Shown here one piece after another: positions 1 through 6,829 of a stretch of DNA of 13,202 nucleotides. Position numbers and translations under genes: made by a program. The number at the start of each line of letters is the position of its first letter. Position 1 is the stretch's first letter. Source of the DNA: JALOAP01 sp964632355 (GTDB lineage: Bacteria > Chloroflexota > Dehalococcoidia > Tepidiformales > Tepidiformaceae); contig CAZWBW010000078.1 in the NCBI GenBank assembly GCA_964632355.1, forward strand, positions 1 to 13,202, given 5' to 3'. Under the pieces are notes generated by a model that did no database searches, was not told the DNA's origin, and saw only the letters and a list, made by a program, of their open reading frames with translations.

Positions 1-202
1 ACGCATGGCCGCCCTCCGGATGATCAGAGGCGGCGGATCCGAGAGAAACGGCAGTACTCAAGTCAGCGCAAACCCGGGAATAAAGTGTCGGCAGTGCGGG
101 AGGCCGCGTATATCAAACGAGTGTAGGCAGCCGTTTTGTACAGGGTCAACACATCTTCCACTTCCGTTTCCGTTATGTGGCGGCGTCTTTCCGGTTGGCG
201 CC
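1..202. other. Left-edge non-coding stretch upstream of rsmI
   Basis: I see no confident gene here. Frame 1 of the + strand is open from the window edge to a TAG at 124-126 and would encode about 41 residues, mostly basic and polar, ending in EAAYIKRV. This could be the tail of a gene that starts outside the window, but its third-position GC (about 63 per cent by hand count) is lower than in the flanking genes, so it may be chance. Frame 2 is also open and runs into rsmI. An imperfect hairpin (GCCGCC at 8-13 against GGCGGC at 29-34) has no T-run after it. I could not identify a convincing promoter for rsmI. Confidence 0.3.
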
Positions 203-1024
203 ATGGGTGAACTTGCGCCCGGGCTTTATGTCGTGGCTACGCCGATCGGCAACCTTGGCGACTTTTCGCCACGGGCGCAGGAGGTGCTGCGCGAGGCCGC
301 GATCGTCGCCGCCGAAGACACGCGAACAACAGCGACGCTGCTCCGGATGGCCGGCAGTACGGCGCGAACGCTGAGTCTTACCGAGCACAACGTGGACGCC
401 CGCATCCCCGAGCTGCTGGCGGCGGCGGAGGGGTCGCCGGTGGCTCTCGTGAGCGATGCGGGCACACCGGTGGTCGCTGACCCCGGGGCGCGGCTGGTCG
501 AGGCAGCGCATGCACAGGGGGTTCGCGTATACGCCATCCCCGGGCCTTCGGCATTGACGGCCGCCATCTCGGTCGCGGGGTTCGAGGGGTCGCCCGTGCA
601 GTTCCTCGGCTTCCTGCCGCGGCCGAAGGGCGAACGCGCGGCGGCACTCGAGCGGGCGGCGGCGAGTGCGCGGGTGCTGGTGTTCTTCGAGAGCCCCAAC
701 CGGCTCGCGGCGACGTTGCGGGAGCTCGCTGAGTTGTTCGATGACCCGGAAGCCGTGGTGTGCCGCGAGCTGACCAAGCTCCACGAAGAGGTGGTGCGCG
801 GACGCGCGTCGGACCTTGCGGGGAGATTCGCGAAAACGCGCGGGGAATGCACGGTGGTGGTTCGCGTGCCGGAGCGGCCGGCCGCCGAACTCGACGACGT
901 CCGGGAATACATGGCGGAGATGCAGCGGGCCGGAGCCCGGCGGTCGGCGGCGGCGGCGGAGGCTGCGCGACGATTCGCCGTGCCGAAGGACATCGCGTAC
1001 GCGATGTGGGACGAGGGCGAGTGA
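203..1024 (+). CDS. rsmI: 16S rRNA (cytidine(1402)-2'-O)-methyltransferase RsmI
   Basis: RsmI uses S-adenosylmethionine to 2'-O-methylate C1402 in the decoding centre of 16S rRNA. The 273-residue product has the usual family length (about 270-290). Family motifs appear in order: TPIGNLGD at residues 13-20, EDTRTT shortly after, SDAGTP at 84-89, then the IPGPSA loop, FLGFLPRPKGER, FFESPNRL and CRELTKLHEE, which together make the tetrapyrrole-methylase-type SAM fold. I chose the ATG at 203 because the conserved GLYVVATPIG core begins eight residues later. The open frame continues upstream to position 5, but that extension has no family similarity and would be unusually long. No strong Shine-Dalgarno sequence precedes the ATG, so the exact start is less certain than the identity. 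A 140 bp gap separates it from metG on the same strand. Confidence 0.93.
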   Translation: MGELAPGLYVVATPIGNLGDFSPRAQEVLREAAIVAAEDTRTTATLLRMAGSTARTLSLTEHNVDARIPELLAAAEGSPVALVSDAGTPVVADPGARLVEAAHAQGVRVYAIPGPSALTAAISVAGFEGSPVQFLGFLPRPKGERAAALERAAASARVLVFFESPNRLAATLRELAELFDDPEAVVCRELTKLHEEVVRGRASDLAGRFAKTRGECTVVVRVPERPAAELDDVREYMAEMQRAGARRSAAAAEAARRFAVPKDIAYAMWDEGE

Positions 1025-1164
1025 CCTTCGGGAGCCGCCCGCGGGGGCACGGCCCGGCGCGTTTTTGAACCTCACGGAATGGGCCCGCAGGTGCGTTCGA
1101 GCCGCATCTCTATAGGACACCCTGTGCTAGACTCGGACTAACCCCATTTCCCGCGAGTTTCCCC
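1025..1164 (+). other. rsmI-metG intergenic region
   Basis: This 140 bp gap contains no gene. Its first part is very GC-rich and ends in a short T-run (about 1062-1066), but I could only draw an imperfect stem before it, so I do not call a terminator. The second part holds the likely metG promoter. The short leader before metG has no clear Shine-Dalgarno sequence. Confidence 0.5.
1125..1133 (+). promoter_or_regulatory. Candidate extended -10 promoter of metG
   Basis: TGCTAGACT matches the extended -10 pattern TGnTAnnnT. No recognisable -35 box lies 16-18 bp upstream, which is common for extended -10 promoters. A start about 7 nt downstream would give a leader of roughly 25 nt before the GTG at 1165. 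This is inferred from sequence pattern only. Confidence 0.4.
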
Positions 1165-2817
1165 GTGCCCGACCGGATCCTCGTCTGCGTGGCATGGCCC
1201 TATGCCAACTACCTCCTGCACGTCGGCCAGATAGCCGGTGCATACCTCCCGGCCGACATCTTCGCCCGGTACCAGCGCCTGGCTGGCAACGATGTGGTGA
1301 TGGTGTCGGGTTCGGACTGTCACGGGACGCCCATCACGGTAAGCGCTGATCGCGAGGGCGTGACGCCCCAGGACATCATCGACCGGTACCACCCCAAGAT
1401 CCTCGAAACGTGGGACCGGCTCGGCATCACCTTCGACCTGTACACGTCGACCCTTACGGAGAACCACTACCAGACGGTGCAGGAAGTGTTCCTGCGGCTG
1501 CTCGAAAAGGGCTACCTCGAACGTGGCACCCAGGACCAGCTCTACGACCCGGAAGCTGACCGCTTCCTGCCCGACCGCTACGTCGAAGGAACGTGCCCGG
1601 TGTGTGGCTTCACCGAAGCGCGCGGCGACCAGTGCGATAACTGCGGGTCGACGCTAGATGCCATCGACCTCATCAACCCGCGTTCGCGCATGAGCGGTGC
1701 GACCCCGGTGGTGCGCCAGTCCGAACACTTCATGCTGAAGCTGACGAAGCTGCAGGAGCCGCTGCGCGAGTGGGTTTCGCAGCAGCAGCACTGGCGGCGC
1801 AACGTGCTGAACACGACACTCGGCTGGTTGAACGAAGGCTTGAAAGACCGGGCGATCACACGCGACATCAGCTGGGGTGTGCCGGTCCCGGTCGACGGGT
1901 TCGAAGACAAGCGAATCTATGTGTGGTTCGACGCGGTCATCGGGTACCTGTCAGCCACACGCGAGTGGGCGCAGCAGCGCGGCGAACCGGAACTCTGGAA
2001 GCAGTACTGGGAGGACCCGGACTGCCGGGCGTACTACTTCATCGGGAAGGACAACATCCCGTTCCACACGATCATCTGGCCCGGGATGCTGATCGGTTAC
2101 GGCGGCTTGAACCTGCCGTACGACGTCCCGGCGAACCAGTATGTGAACTTCGCCGCGGGGCAGAAGCAGAGCAAGTCGAAGGGCACCGGGACCTGGGTGC
2201 TCGACCTGCTGGACCAGTACGCGCCCGACGTCATCCGGTTCTACCTGACGCAGATCATGCCGGAGACGAGCGACTCGGAGTTCCGGGAGGATGAACTGAT
2301 CCGGGCGAACAACGACGTGCTCATCGCAACGTGGGGCAACCTCGCGAACCGTGTGATCTCGATGATCCACCGGAACTTCGACGGGGTGGTTCCCGAGGTG
2401 GCCGAGCTTGCGCCAGAGAGCGCCGCGCTCATCCGCGAAGCGGAAGCAGCGTTCGATACCGTGGGCCGCGAACTAAACGCGTGCCACTTCCGCAACGGGC
2501 TGCAGGAGGCGCTCAAGCTCGCGCAGACAGCGAACCGGTACCTCGACGAGCGCGCGCCCTGGAAGGCGGTGAAGACCGACCGCGACCACGCGGCAGAAAC
2601 GCTTTCGACTGCACTGAACGCAATCAACGCGCTGAAGGTGCTGCTCCACCCGGTGCTGCCGTTCTCGACGTCGCAGCTGCATGAGAACCTGGCACAGCCG
2701 GGGACTGTGCTGGAGCAGGGGTGGCGCTACCACCCAGTCGCGCCGGGCACGAAGCTCAACCCACCGAAGCCGCTGTACCAGAAGATCGACGTGACCGAGG
2801 GCAGCGCCTCGTCATGA
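1165..2817 (+). CDS. metG: Methionyl-tRNA synthetase
   Basis: This cytoplasmic class I aminoacyl-tRNA synthetase charges tRNA-Met with methionine. The 550-residue product has the nucleotide-binding signature in the form HVGQ (residues 19-22) after PYAN, a zinc knuckle with C144, C147, C157 and C160, the WFDAVIGYLSA and YYFIGKDNIPFHTIIWPGML core segments, and the second ATP loop as KQSKS (334-338) in place of the usual KMSKS. A helical anticodon-binding domain follows, including FRNGLQEAL and ERAPWKAVK. The length fits the short form without the C-terminal tRNA-binding EMAP-like domain. The start is a GTG; the conserved ILVCVAWPYAN segment begins at residue 5, so little extension is possible. 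The stop overlaps the tatD start by 4 bp (ATGA), implying coupled translation. The wording around GAYLPADIFARY resembles the archaeal-like MetRS subgroup. Confidence 0.96.
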   Translation: MPDRILVCVAWPYANYLLHVGQIAGAYLPADIFARYQRLAGNDVVMVSGSDCHGTPITVSADREGVTPQDIIDRYHPKILETWDRLGITFDLYTSTLTENHYQTVQEVFLRLLEKGYLERGTQDQLYDPEADRFLPDRYVEGTCPVCGFTEARGDQCDNCGSTLDAIDLINPRSRMSGATPVVRQSEHFMLKLTKLQEPLREWVSQQQHWRRNVLNTTLGWLNEGLKDRAITRDISWGVPVPVDGFEDKRIYVWFDAVIGYLSATREWAQQRGEPELWKQYWEDPDCRAYYFIGKDNIPFHTIIWPGMLIGYGGLNLPYDVPANQYVNFAAGQKQSKSKGTGTWVLDLLDQYAPDVIRFYLTQIMPETSDSEFREDELIRANNDVLIATWGNLANRVISMIHRNFDGVVPEVAELAPESAALIREAEAAFDTVGRELNACHFRNGLQEALKLAQTANRYLDERAPWKAVKTDRDHAAETLSTALNAINALKVLLHPVLPFSTSQLHENLAQPGTVLEQGWRYHPVAPGTKLNPPKPLYQKIDVTEGSASS

Positions 2818-3623
2818 GGTTGTTCGACTCGCACAGCCACCTGCAGGACGCGAAATTCGGCGGCGAAGTAGCGGACGTTATCCAGCGAGCACGGGCGGCC
2901 GGGGTCTCGGGGATCCTCGTTTGCGGGTACGACGCGGAGTCGAACCGGCGCGCCGTCGAGATCGCCGCCGAACACGATGGGGTCTACCCGGCCGTTGGCT
3001 TCCATCCCGATGTGGCGAAGGATGTGACGCCGGAACTGCTCGACGAACTCGACGCGCTGGCCGGGAGCGAGGCCGTCGTTGCGGTCGGCGAAATCGGCCT
3101 CGACTTCCACTGGTACAACTCGCCGGAGGACGAGCAACGGCGGGTGCTCGACGCCCAGCTGGAGATCGCGCTGCGGCACCGGAAGCCGGTGTCGGTCCAT
3201 TCGCGAAAGGCCGAGCATGCGCTGTTCAACCACCTCGCGCCGTTCGCTGAGCGCGCGCGGGCCGCGGGGTTTGCGCCGGGTGTGATGCACTGCTTCGGCG
3301 GCACTGTGGAGCAGGCGCAGCGCTACGCCGAGTTGGGCTTTTCCGTGTCGCTGGCCTGTGTGGTGACGTATCCGAAGAACGACGAAGCGCGCCGCATCGC
3401 GGCGGAACTGCCGCTCGAATCGCTGCTGATTGAGACGGACAGCCCGTATCTGCCACCCCAGGGGCGGCGGGGCCAGCGGAACGAGCCCGCGTATGTTATC
3501 GCAGCGGCGGAAGCGATCGCGTCAGCGCGCTCCTTGCCAGTTGATGTCGTAGCTGACCAGACTACCCGCAACGCCGAACGGCTATTTCGCGTTGGCGCGT
3601 CCGCGCCCGCCGGAGTCGAGTAA
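2814..3623 (+). CDS. tatD: TatD-family metal-dependent DNase
   Basis: TatD-family proteins are metal-dependent TIM-barrel hydrolases with 3'-5' exonuclease activity on DNA in characterised members; the precise substrate here cannot be read from sequence. The 269 residues match family length. The metal ligands are visible: H7 and H9 in FDSHSHLQD, E93 in VGEIGLDF, H129 in SVHSRKA, H159 in MHCFGG and D209 in ETDSPYLPP. I set the start at the ATG at 2814 because the barrel's first strand and HxH motif begin at once after it. The frame is open further upstream, but only through the metG coding region. The start overlaps the metG stop by 4 bp, and the stop overlaps the next gene's ATG by 1 bp (TAATG), so it is the middle gene of a coupled unit. 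metG next to tatD is a common bacterial arrangement. Confidence 0.95.
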   Translation: MRLFDSHSHLQDAKFGGEVADVIQRARAAGVSGILVCGYDAESNRRAVEIAAEHDGVYPAVGFHPDVAKDVTPELLDELDALAGSEAVVAVGEIGLDFHWYNSPEDEQRRVLDAQLEIALRHRKPVSVHSRKAEHALFNHLAPFAERARAAGFAPGVMHCFGGTVEQAQRYAELGFSVSLACVVTYPKNDEARRIAAELPLESLLIETDSPYLPPQGRRGQRNEPAYVIAAAEAIASARSLPVDVVADQTTRNAERLFRVGASAPAGVE

Positions 3624-4606
3624 TGCAGATCGCGCAGCCCCCAACCCTATACGGCCCAGTCGCCGAGGACATGATCCTGGTGGAGGACCTCCTCGAATCG
3701 GTGAAGCAGGTGGACCTTCCGCCGCTCCGCCGGATGCTGGAACACGCGCTCGAGGCCCGTGGAAAGCGGCTGCGGCCGGGCCTTGTCCTGCTCTCCGGCA
3801 CGTTCGGCGACTACAACCTCAACCGGCTGGTGCCGCTTGGCGCCGCGATCGAGCTGCTCCACACGGCTTCGCTCGTGCATGACGACGTGGTGGACGGCGC
3901 GACCTCCCGCCGCGGCCGGCCGACGTCGAACGCGATCTTCGACAACGCGCTAACGGTGCTGCTTGGCGACTACATGTTCGCCAACGCGGCGGAGATGGTG
4001 ACCCGAACGGGAAGCCTGGAGGTGACGCGGCTGTTCGCGCTGGCGCTCATGAAGATGACCAGCGGCGAACTCGACCAGGACGCTGCCGCGTTTGATGTTG
4101 GCAAGGACATCCAGAACTACCTGTGGCGGATCGGGGGCAAGACGGCGGCGCTGTTCGCGAATGCAACGGAGGGCGGCGCCATCCTCGCGAAGTGCGAGCC
4201 GGACGTCGTCGAGGGCATGCGGACGTACGGCTACAGCCTCGGGATGGCATTCCAGATCGTCGATGACATCCTCGATTTCACCGGCGACGAGGAGCAGATG
4301 GGGAAGCCGGTCGGCAGCGACCTCCGGGAAGGCACGATCACACTGCCGGGGCTGCTGCTGCTCGAGCGGTATCCTCGCGACAACCCGATCAAAAAGTTTT
4401 TCGCAGCCCGCGGGGCTCGACGCGAGGAGCGCCTGCAGGAAGCCATCGAGATGATCCGGTCGACGGAAGTGCTCGACCTGTCGATGGACATGGCCCGCGA
4501 CTACATCCGGCGGGCGAACGAGGCGCTCACGGCGGTTGTGCCCGACACGGAGGCGCGGCGAACGATGATCGAGCTCGGGGAGTACGTGCTTACGCGGCGG
4601 AGCTAG
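3623..4606 (+). CDS. Long-chain all-trans polyprenyl diphosphate synthase
   Basis: This enzyme condenses isopentenyl diphosphate units onto an allylic primer. In bacteria with a 320-330 residue enzyme of this type the product is normally the C35-C50 side chain of menaquinone or ubiquinone. The 327 residues show GKRLRPGL (47-54), the first aspartate-rich motif HDDVVDGATSRRGRPT (D87, D88, D91), a KTAALFANATEGGA segment, and the second aspartate-rich motif QIVDDILDF (D214, D215, D218) followed by GKPVGSDLREGTITLP. The first motif is DDxxD without the extra two residues typical of bacterial farnesyl synthase, which favours a long-chain synthase, but chain length is not certain. The ATG overlaps the tatD stop by 1 bp. 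The stop lies 3 bp from the end of a converging gene. A quinone-pathway role would link it to the complex I genes in the window, although they are not adjacent. Confidence 0.92.
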   Translation: MQIAQPPTLYGPVAEDMILVEDLLESVKQVDLPPLRRMLEHALEARGKRLRPGLVLLSGTFGDYNLNRLVPLGAAIELLHTASLVHDDVVDGATSRRGRPTSNAIFDNALTVLLGDYMFANAAEMVTRTGSLEVTRLFALALMKMTSGELDQDAAAFDVGKDIQNYLWRIGGKTAALFANATEGGAILAKCEPDVVEGMRTYGYSLGMAFQIVDDILDFTGDEEQMGKPVGSDLREGTITLPGLLLLERYPRDNPIKKFFAARGARREERLQEAIEMIRSTEVLDLSMDMARDYIRRANEALTAVVPDTEARRTMIELGEYVLTRRS

Positions 4607-4609
4607 GGC

Positions 4610-4816
4610 TCAGTCGCGGTGGCCGCCACGGCCACGGCCGAAGAACCCGAGGAACGGGGACCCGGCGCCGACCAGGAAGCCGAAGTCGTACCAGTTGCCT
4701 GAGCGGGCTTCGTTGTAAAAGGGGAAGCGGTCCCACGCGCCGAAGACGTGGGCGATGAGCACGATCCACGCGGTCAGGCCGTTCCAGAAGCCCCAAAGCA
4801 GGTCTTCCCACCACAC
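4610..4816 (-). CDS. Small aromatic-rich membrane protein, conserved-hypothetical type
   Basis: The 68-residue product has a hydrophobic helix near residues 6-28 (LLWGFWNGLTAWIVLIAHVF), a middle segment with FPFYNEARSGNWYDFGFLVG (31-50), and a Gly/Arg tail. It is rich in Trp and Phe. The layout, with a helix containing GxWxG followed by a Tyr-Asn and then a GxWYDFGFxxG block, resembles short uncharacterised membrane proteins I recall from various bacteria. No function is known to me. Start evidence: a GTG preceded by GGAG with 10 nt between (4827-4830), a likely promoter at 4849-4878, and a start just inside the gap after a strong terminator. It ends 3 bp from the stop of the converging polyprenyl synthase gene, so the two transcripts probably overlap at their 3' ends. 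I am fairly sure it is real, because regulatory signals and protein composition agree. Confidence 0.7.
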   Translation of the reverse strand: MWWEDLLWGFWNGLTAWIVLIAHVFGAWDRFPFYNEARSGNWYDFGFLVGAGSPFLGFFGRGRGGHRD

Positions 4817-4824
4817 GATGCGCG

Positions 4825-4830
4825 CTCTCC
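4825..4830 (-). promoter_or_regulatory. Ribosome binding site for the small membrane protein
   Basis: On the - strand GGAGAG lies upstream of the GTG at 4816, with 10 nt between GGAG and the start codon. It supports the GTG as the start of the 68-residue gene. Confidence 0.5.
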
Positions 4831-4848
4831 GTCCCCGTTCGGGAGGCC

Positions 4849-4878
4849 ACTATCCGGGCAGGAAGCGCGGAACGTCAA
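4849..4878 (-). promoter_or_regulatory. Candidate sigma70-type promoter of the small membrane protein gene
   Basis: On the - strand TTGACG (4873-4878) matches five of six bases of the -35 consensus. GATAGT (4849-4854) matches four of six bases of the -10 consensus, with an 18 bp spacer. The predicted start would give a leader of about 26 nt. The promoter lies just downstream of the terminator of the preceding - strand operon, so the small gene would be transcribed on its own. Confidence 0.5.
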
Positions 4879-4883
4879 CTCAC

Positions 4884-4922
4884 AACAAAAACCGGGGGCG
4901 TCCGGATGAACGCCCCCGGTTT
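4884..4922 (-). terminator. Rho-independent terminator of the - strand operon
   Basis: A perfect inverted repeat pairs 4889-4901 with 4910-4922 (13 bp, GC-rich core CCGGGGGCG) around an 8-base loop at 4902-4909. On the - strand the stem runs into TTTTT and then GTTGTG, a classical intrinsic terminator, 15 bp after the stop of the FmdB-like gene. On the + strand the stem ends in TTT and then CG, a weaker tail, so it may also slow or stop + strand read-through coming from the polyprenyl synthase. Confidence 0.88.
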
Positions 4923-4936
4923 CGTTGCGAGCGCGG

Positions 4937-5386
4937 TTACTCAGTGAGACCGCGCTTAGGAGTCGCCTGCTTGATGATGCGCCCCTGCTCTTTCATCTGC
5001 TTGACTTCGTTGGGCTTGATGGCGTTGCCGTAGGCGTCGGAGAGCTCGCCCTTCCGCGCGAGTTCGCGCATGTCGCGCAGTTCTTCCTGTTCGCCCTTGG
5101 TGAGCTGCTTCTTCGGGGGGCGCTTGTTGACTTCGGGGTGCTCGTTCGGGCGTCCGCCGGTCGCGGGCTTCGAAACCTTCTTGCCGAGGTGGTAGTACTT
5201 GCCGTCGTCGGGGATGCGGCGCGGGTAGCCATCGCGGAAGGTGAACGCCGCGAACGACGTCGGCATGATGCGCTGCGCGTCCTTGTAGCACTCGGGGCAG
5301 GGCACGGGCTCGGATGCTTCGCGCATCGGCCGAAGCTCTTCGAAGATGCCGTTGCAGGGTTCGCAGTAGTATTCGTAGAGGGGCAT
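4937..5386 (-). CDS. FmdB-type zinc-ribbon protein with long charged C-terminal tail
   Basis: The N-terminus MPLYEYYCEPC is the hallmark of the FmdB / CxxC_CxxC_SSSS putative regulatory family. The zinc-ribbon cysteines are C8, C11, C30 and C33. The first member was described near formamidase genes in Methylophilus, but the general role of the family is unknown. Members are often only 60-110 residues; this one has 149. Residues from about 95 onward are highly charged and lysine-rich (KRPPKKQLTKGEQEELRDM...), probably helical or disordered. The ATG at 5386 is fixed by the conserved N-terminus; the frame is open further upstream only through recO. It lies 28 bp after the recO stop and is followed by a strong terminator, so it is the last gene of the dnaX-recO operon, perhaps with an extra internal promoter. 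I would not assign a specific regulatory target. Confidence 0.85.
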   Translation of the reverse strand: MPLYEYYCEPCNGIFEELRPMREASEPVPCPECYKDAQRIMPTSFAAFTFRDGYPRRIPDDGKYYHLGKKVSKPATGGRPNEHPEVNKRPPKKQLTKGEQEELRDMRELARKGELSDAYGNAIKPNEVKQMKEQGRIIKQATPKRGLTE

Positions 5387-5414
5387 ATCGGGTCGTCTCT
5401 CGGATTTGGTTCGC

Positions 5415-6212
5415 CTATTGTACGTCGCCGGGCGCGCGGGTGGTTTGACCGCGGGAAAGCCTGGCAACTTCGTCGACGTAGCGAACGCTGCGAAGCTCGG
5501 CCTCGGCCATGTGGTGCAGTACGTCGGACAGGGTGCTTCGCAGCAGGTGTGCCAGTTCATCGTCGACGCGGAGAGCGGCGAACGCTTCGATTTCGGCGTT
5601 GCGGGCGAAGCGGAGAACCTTGATGGCGCGGACGCTGAGCATGCGGCCACCTCCGCTGGCGGCACGGCACTTCGCGCAGACGAGGCCACCGACGGATGGG
5701 GAGAGCAGCGTGTCCTCTTCGGGGAGGCGAGAGCCGCAGGACGCGCAGGCGTCGAGTTGCAGGTCGTAGCCCGAGAGCGCGAGGAGCTGCATTTCGAACC
5801 AGCGGACGACGTGACCCGGTGCGCCCGCTTCGAGCGCATCGAGCACCGTGAGCACGAGGTCGTAGAGCCCGGGGTTTTCGGCGTGCTCGATGGTGAACCG
5901 GTCGACGAGCTCGGCGCAGTAGAGCGCGAGGGCGGTGCGTTCGAGGTCCTCGCGGATGTTGCGGTACGGGTTGATGGTCTCAGCCTGCGTGAACACGTCG
6001 AGCGAGCGGCCGCGCGCGAGCATAAGGCGGCTGCGAGTCAACGGTTCGAGGTGGCCCCGCATCCGGCTGCGGGCCTTGCGCACGCCACGGGCGATCGCAT
6101 CGAACTTTCCTTCGCGGTCGCTGAAGACGGTGAGGATGCTATCGGCTTCCCCGATGTTGCGGCGCCGAAGGATGAGCCCTTCGGTTTTGTAAACGCGGGG
6201 CCGGTCGCTCAT
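5415..6212 (-). CDS. recO: DNA recombination/repair protein RecO
   Basis: RecO works with RecR (and RecF) to load RecA onto SSB-coated single-stranded DNA at gaps, and can anneal complementary strands. The 265-residue protein has the N-terminal OB-fold start (VYKTEGLILRRRNIGEADSILTVF, residues 7-30) and the characteristic GVRKARSRMRGHLEPLTR. A helical middle follows, then a four-cysteine zinc site with C156, C159, C179 and C182. Length is close to the family average (about 240-270). The ATG overlaps the recR stop by 4 bp (ATGA), so the two are translationally coupled, which suits their physical partnership. No recF gene is in the window. Confidence 0.94.
   Translation of the reverse strand: MSDRPRVYKTEGLILRRRNIGEADSILTVFSDREGKFDAIARGVRKARSRMRGHLEPLTRSRLMLARGRSLDVFTQAETINPYRNIREDLERTALALYCAELVDRFTIEHAENPGLYDLVLTVLDALEAGAPGHVVRWFEMQLLALSGYDLQLDACASCGSRLPEEDTLLSPSVGGLVCAKCRAASGGGRMLSVRAIKVLRFARNAEIEAFAALRVDDELAHLLRSTLSDVLHHMAEAELRSVRYVDEVARLSRGQTTRAPGDVQ
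5417..5422 (-). promoter_or_regulatory. Possible internal -10 element before the FmdB-like gene
   Basis: TACAAT on the - strand matches five of six bases of the -10 consensus and overlaps the last two codons and stop of recO. It would place a start about 24 nt before the ATG at 5386. I find no -35 box, so this is weak and could be chance. Confidence 0.22.
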
Positions 6213-6823
6213 CGCTCGATGGCCTGGCGTCCTTCGAGTGCGCGGGCAAGGGTGAGGTCGTCGGTGTATTCGAGGTCGGCGCCGCTGGGGAGGCCGCGGG
6301 CGAGGCGCGTGACGCGAACCCCGGGAGGAGCGAGGCGGCTGACGTAGGTGGCCGTGGCTTCGCCTTCGAGGCTGGGGTTGGTGGCCATGATGAGCTCGGT
6401 CACCTCGCCGGATTCGAGGCGCTTGAGGAGTTCGCGGAGGCGCAGGTGCTCGGGGCCGATGCCATCCATGGGGTTCAGCACCCCGTGCAGGACGTGGTAG
6501 CGGCCGCGGAAGCCGCCCGTGCGCTCAATCGCGAGGATATCGAGCGCCTGCTCGACGACGCAGATGACGCTGCCGTCGCGCCTGGGGTCGCTGCAGTACG
6601 AGCAGGGGTCGGTCTCGGTGATGTTGCAGCAGACCGAGCAGAACTTGATGCGTTGCTTTACGTCGAGCAGCGCACTCGCGAGGGCCTCAGCCTCGTGGTC
6701 GGGTGCACGGAGGACGTGATAGGCGAGCCGCTGCGCCGACTTCGGGCCGATGCCCGGCAGCCGGTGGAACGCCTCGATCAGGCGTGCGATGGGCTCGGGC
6801 GTGCCCGCCGTGGGCTCCGCCAT
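6209..6823 (-). CDS. recR: Recombination mediator protein RecR
   Basis: RecR forms a ring-shaped DNA clamp and partners RecO in RecA loading. The 204-residue product has full family length. In order it shows a helix-hairpin-helix (RLPGIGPKSAQRLAYHVL, 21-38), a four-cysteine zinc finger (C62, C65, C74, C77), a Toprim domain starting at SVICVVEQALDILAIE (85-100), the NPSLEGEATATY segment, and a C-terminal GLPSGADLEYTDDLTL block. The ATG lies 6 bp after the ebfC stop and the stop overlaps recO. The placement after dnaX and ebfC is one of the most widely conserved gene orders in bacteria. Confidence 0.97.
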   Translation of the reverse strand: MAEPTAGTPEPIARLIEAFHRLPGIGPKSAQRLAYHVLRAPDHEAEALASALLDVKQRIKFCSVCCNITETDPCSYCSDPRRDGSVICVVEQALDILAIERTGGFRGRYHVLHGVLNPMDGIGPEHLRLRELLKRLESGEVTELIMATNPSLEGEATATYVSRLAPPGVRVTRLARGLPSGADLEYTDDLTLARALEGRQAIER

Positions 6824-6829
6824 CGCGCG

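Noticed and set aside
8..34. Imperfect GC hairpin near the left edge, considered as a terminator or tRNA fragment
   Set aside because: It has a bulge, no T-run after it, and no tRNA arms or anticodon loop around it.
5..202. N-terminal extension of RsmI with a cluster of cysteines (CRQC ... CRQPFC) that could look like a zinc finger
   Set aside because: RsmI proteins do not carry such a domain, the stretch has no upstream start signals, and the ATG at 203 gives the normal family length.
1029..1066. GC-rich stretch ending in TTTTT after rsmI, considered as an intrinsic terminator
   Set aside because: I could not draw a stable uninterrupted stem directly before the T-run.
173..1120. A 315-codon - strand frame opposite rsmI
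   Set aside because: rsmI shows all its motifs, and the antisense product is low-complexity and Arg/His-rich.
2721..2813. Upstream extension of the tatD frame into metG
   Set aside because: The conserved TatD start and the ATGA overlap place the true start at 2814.
5387..5839. Upstream extension of the FmdB-like frame to 300 codons
   Set aside because: The extension lies wholly within recO in another frame, and the conserved MPLYEYYC start at 5386 is the true N-terminus.
5406..6347. A 313-codon + strand frame opposite recO and recR
   Set aside because: It is antisense to two genes with clear family motifs and its product shows no family features.
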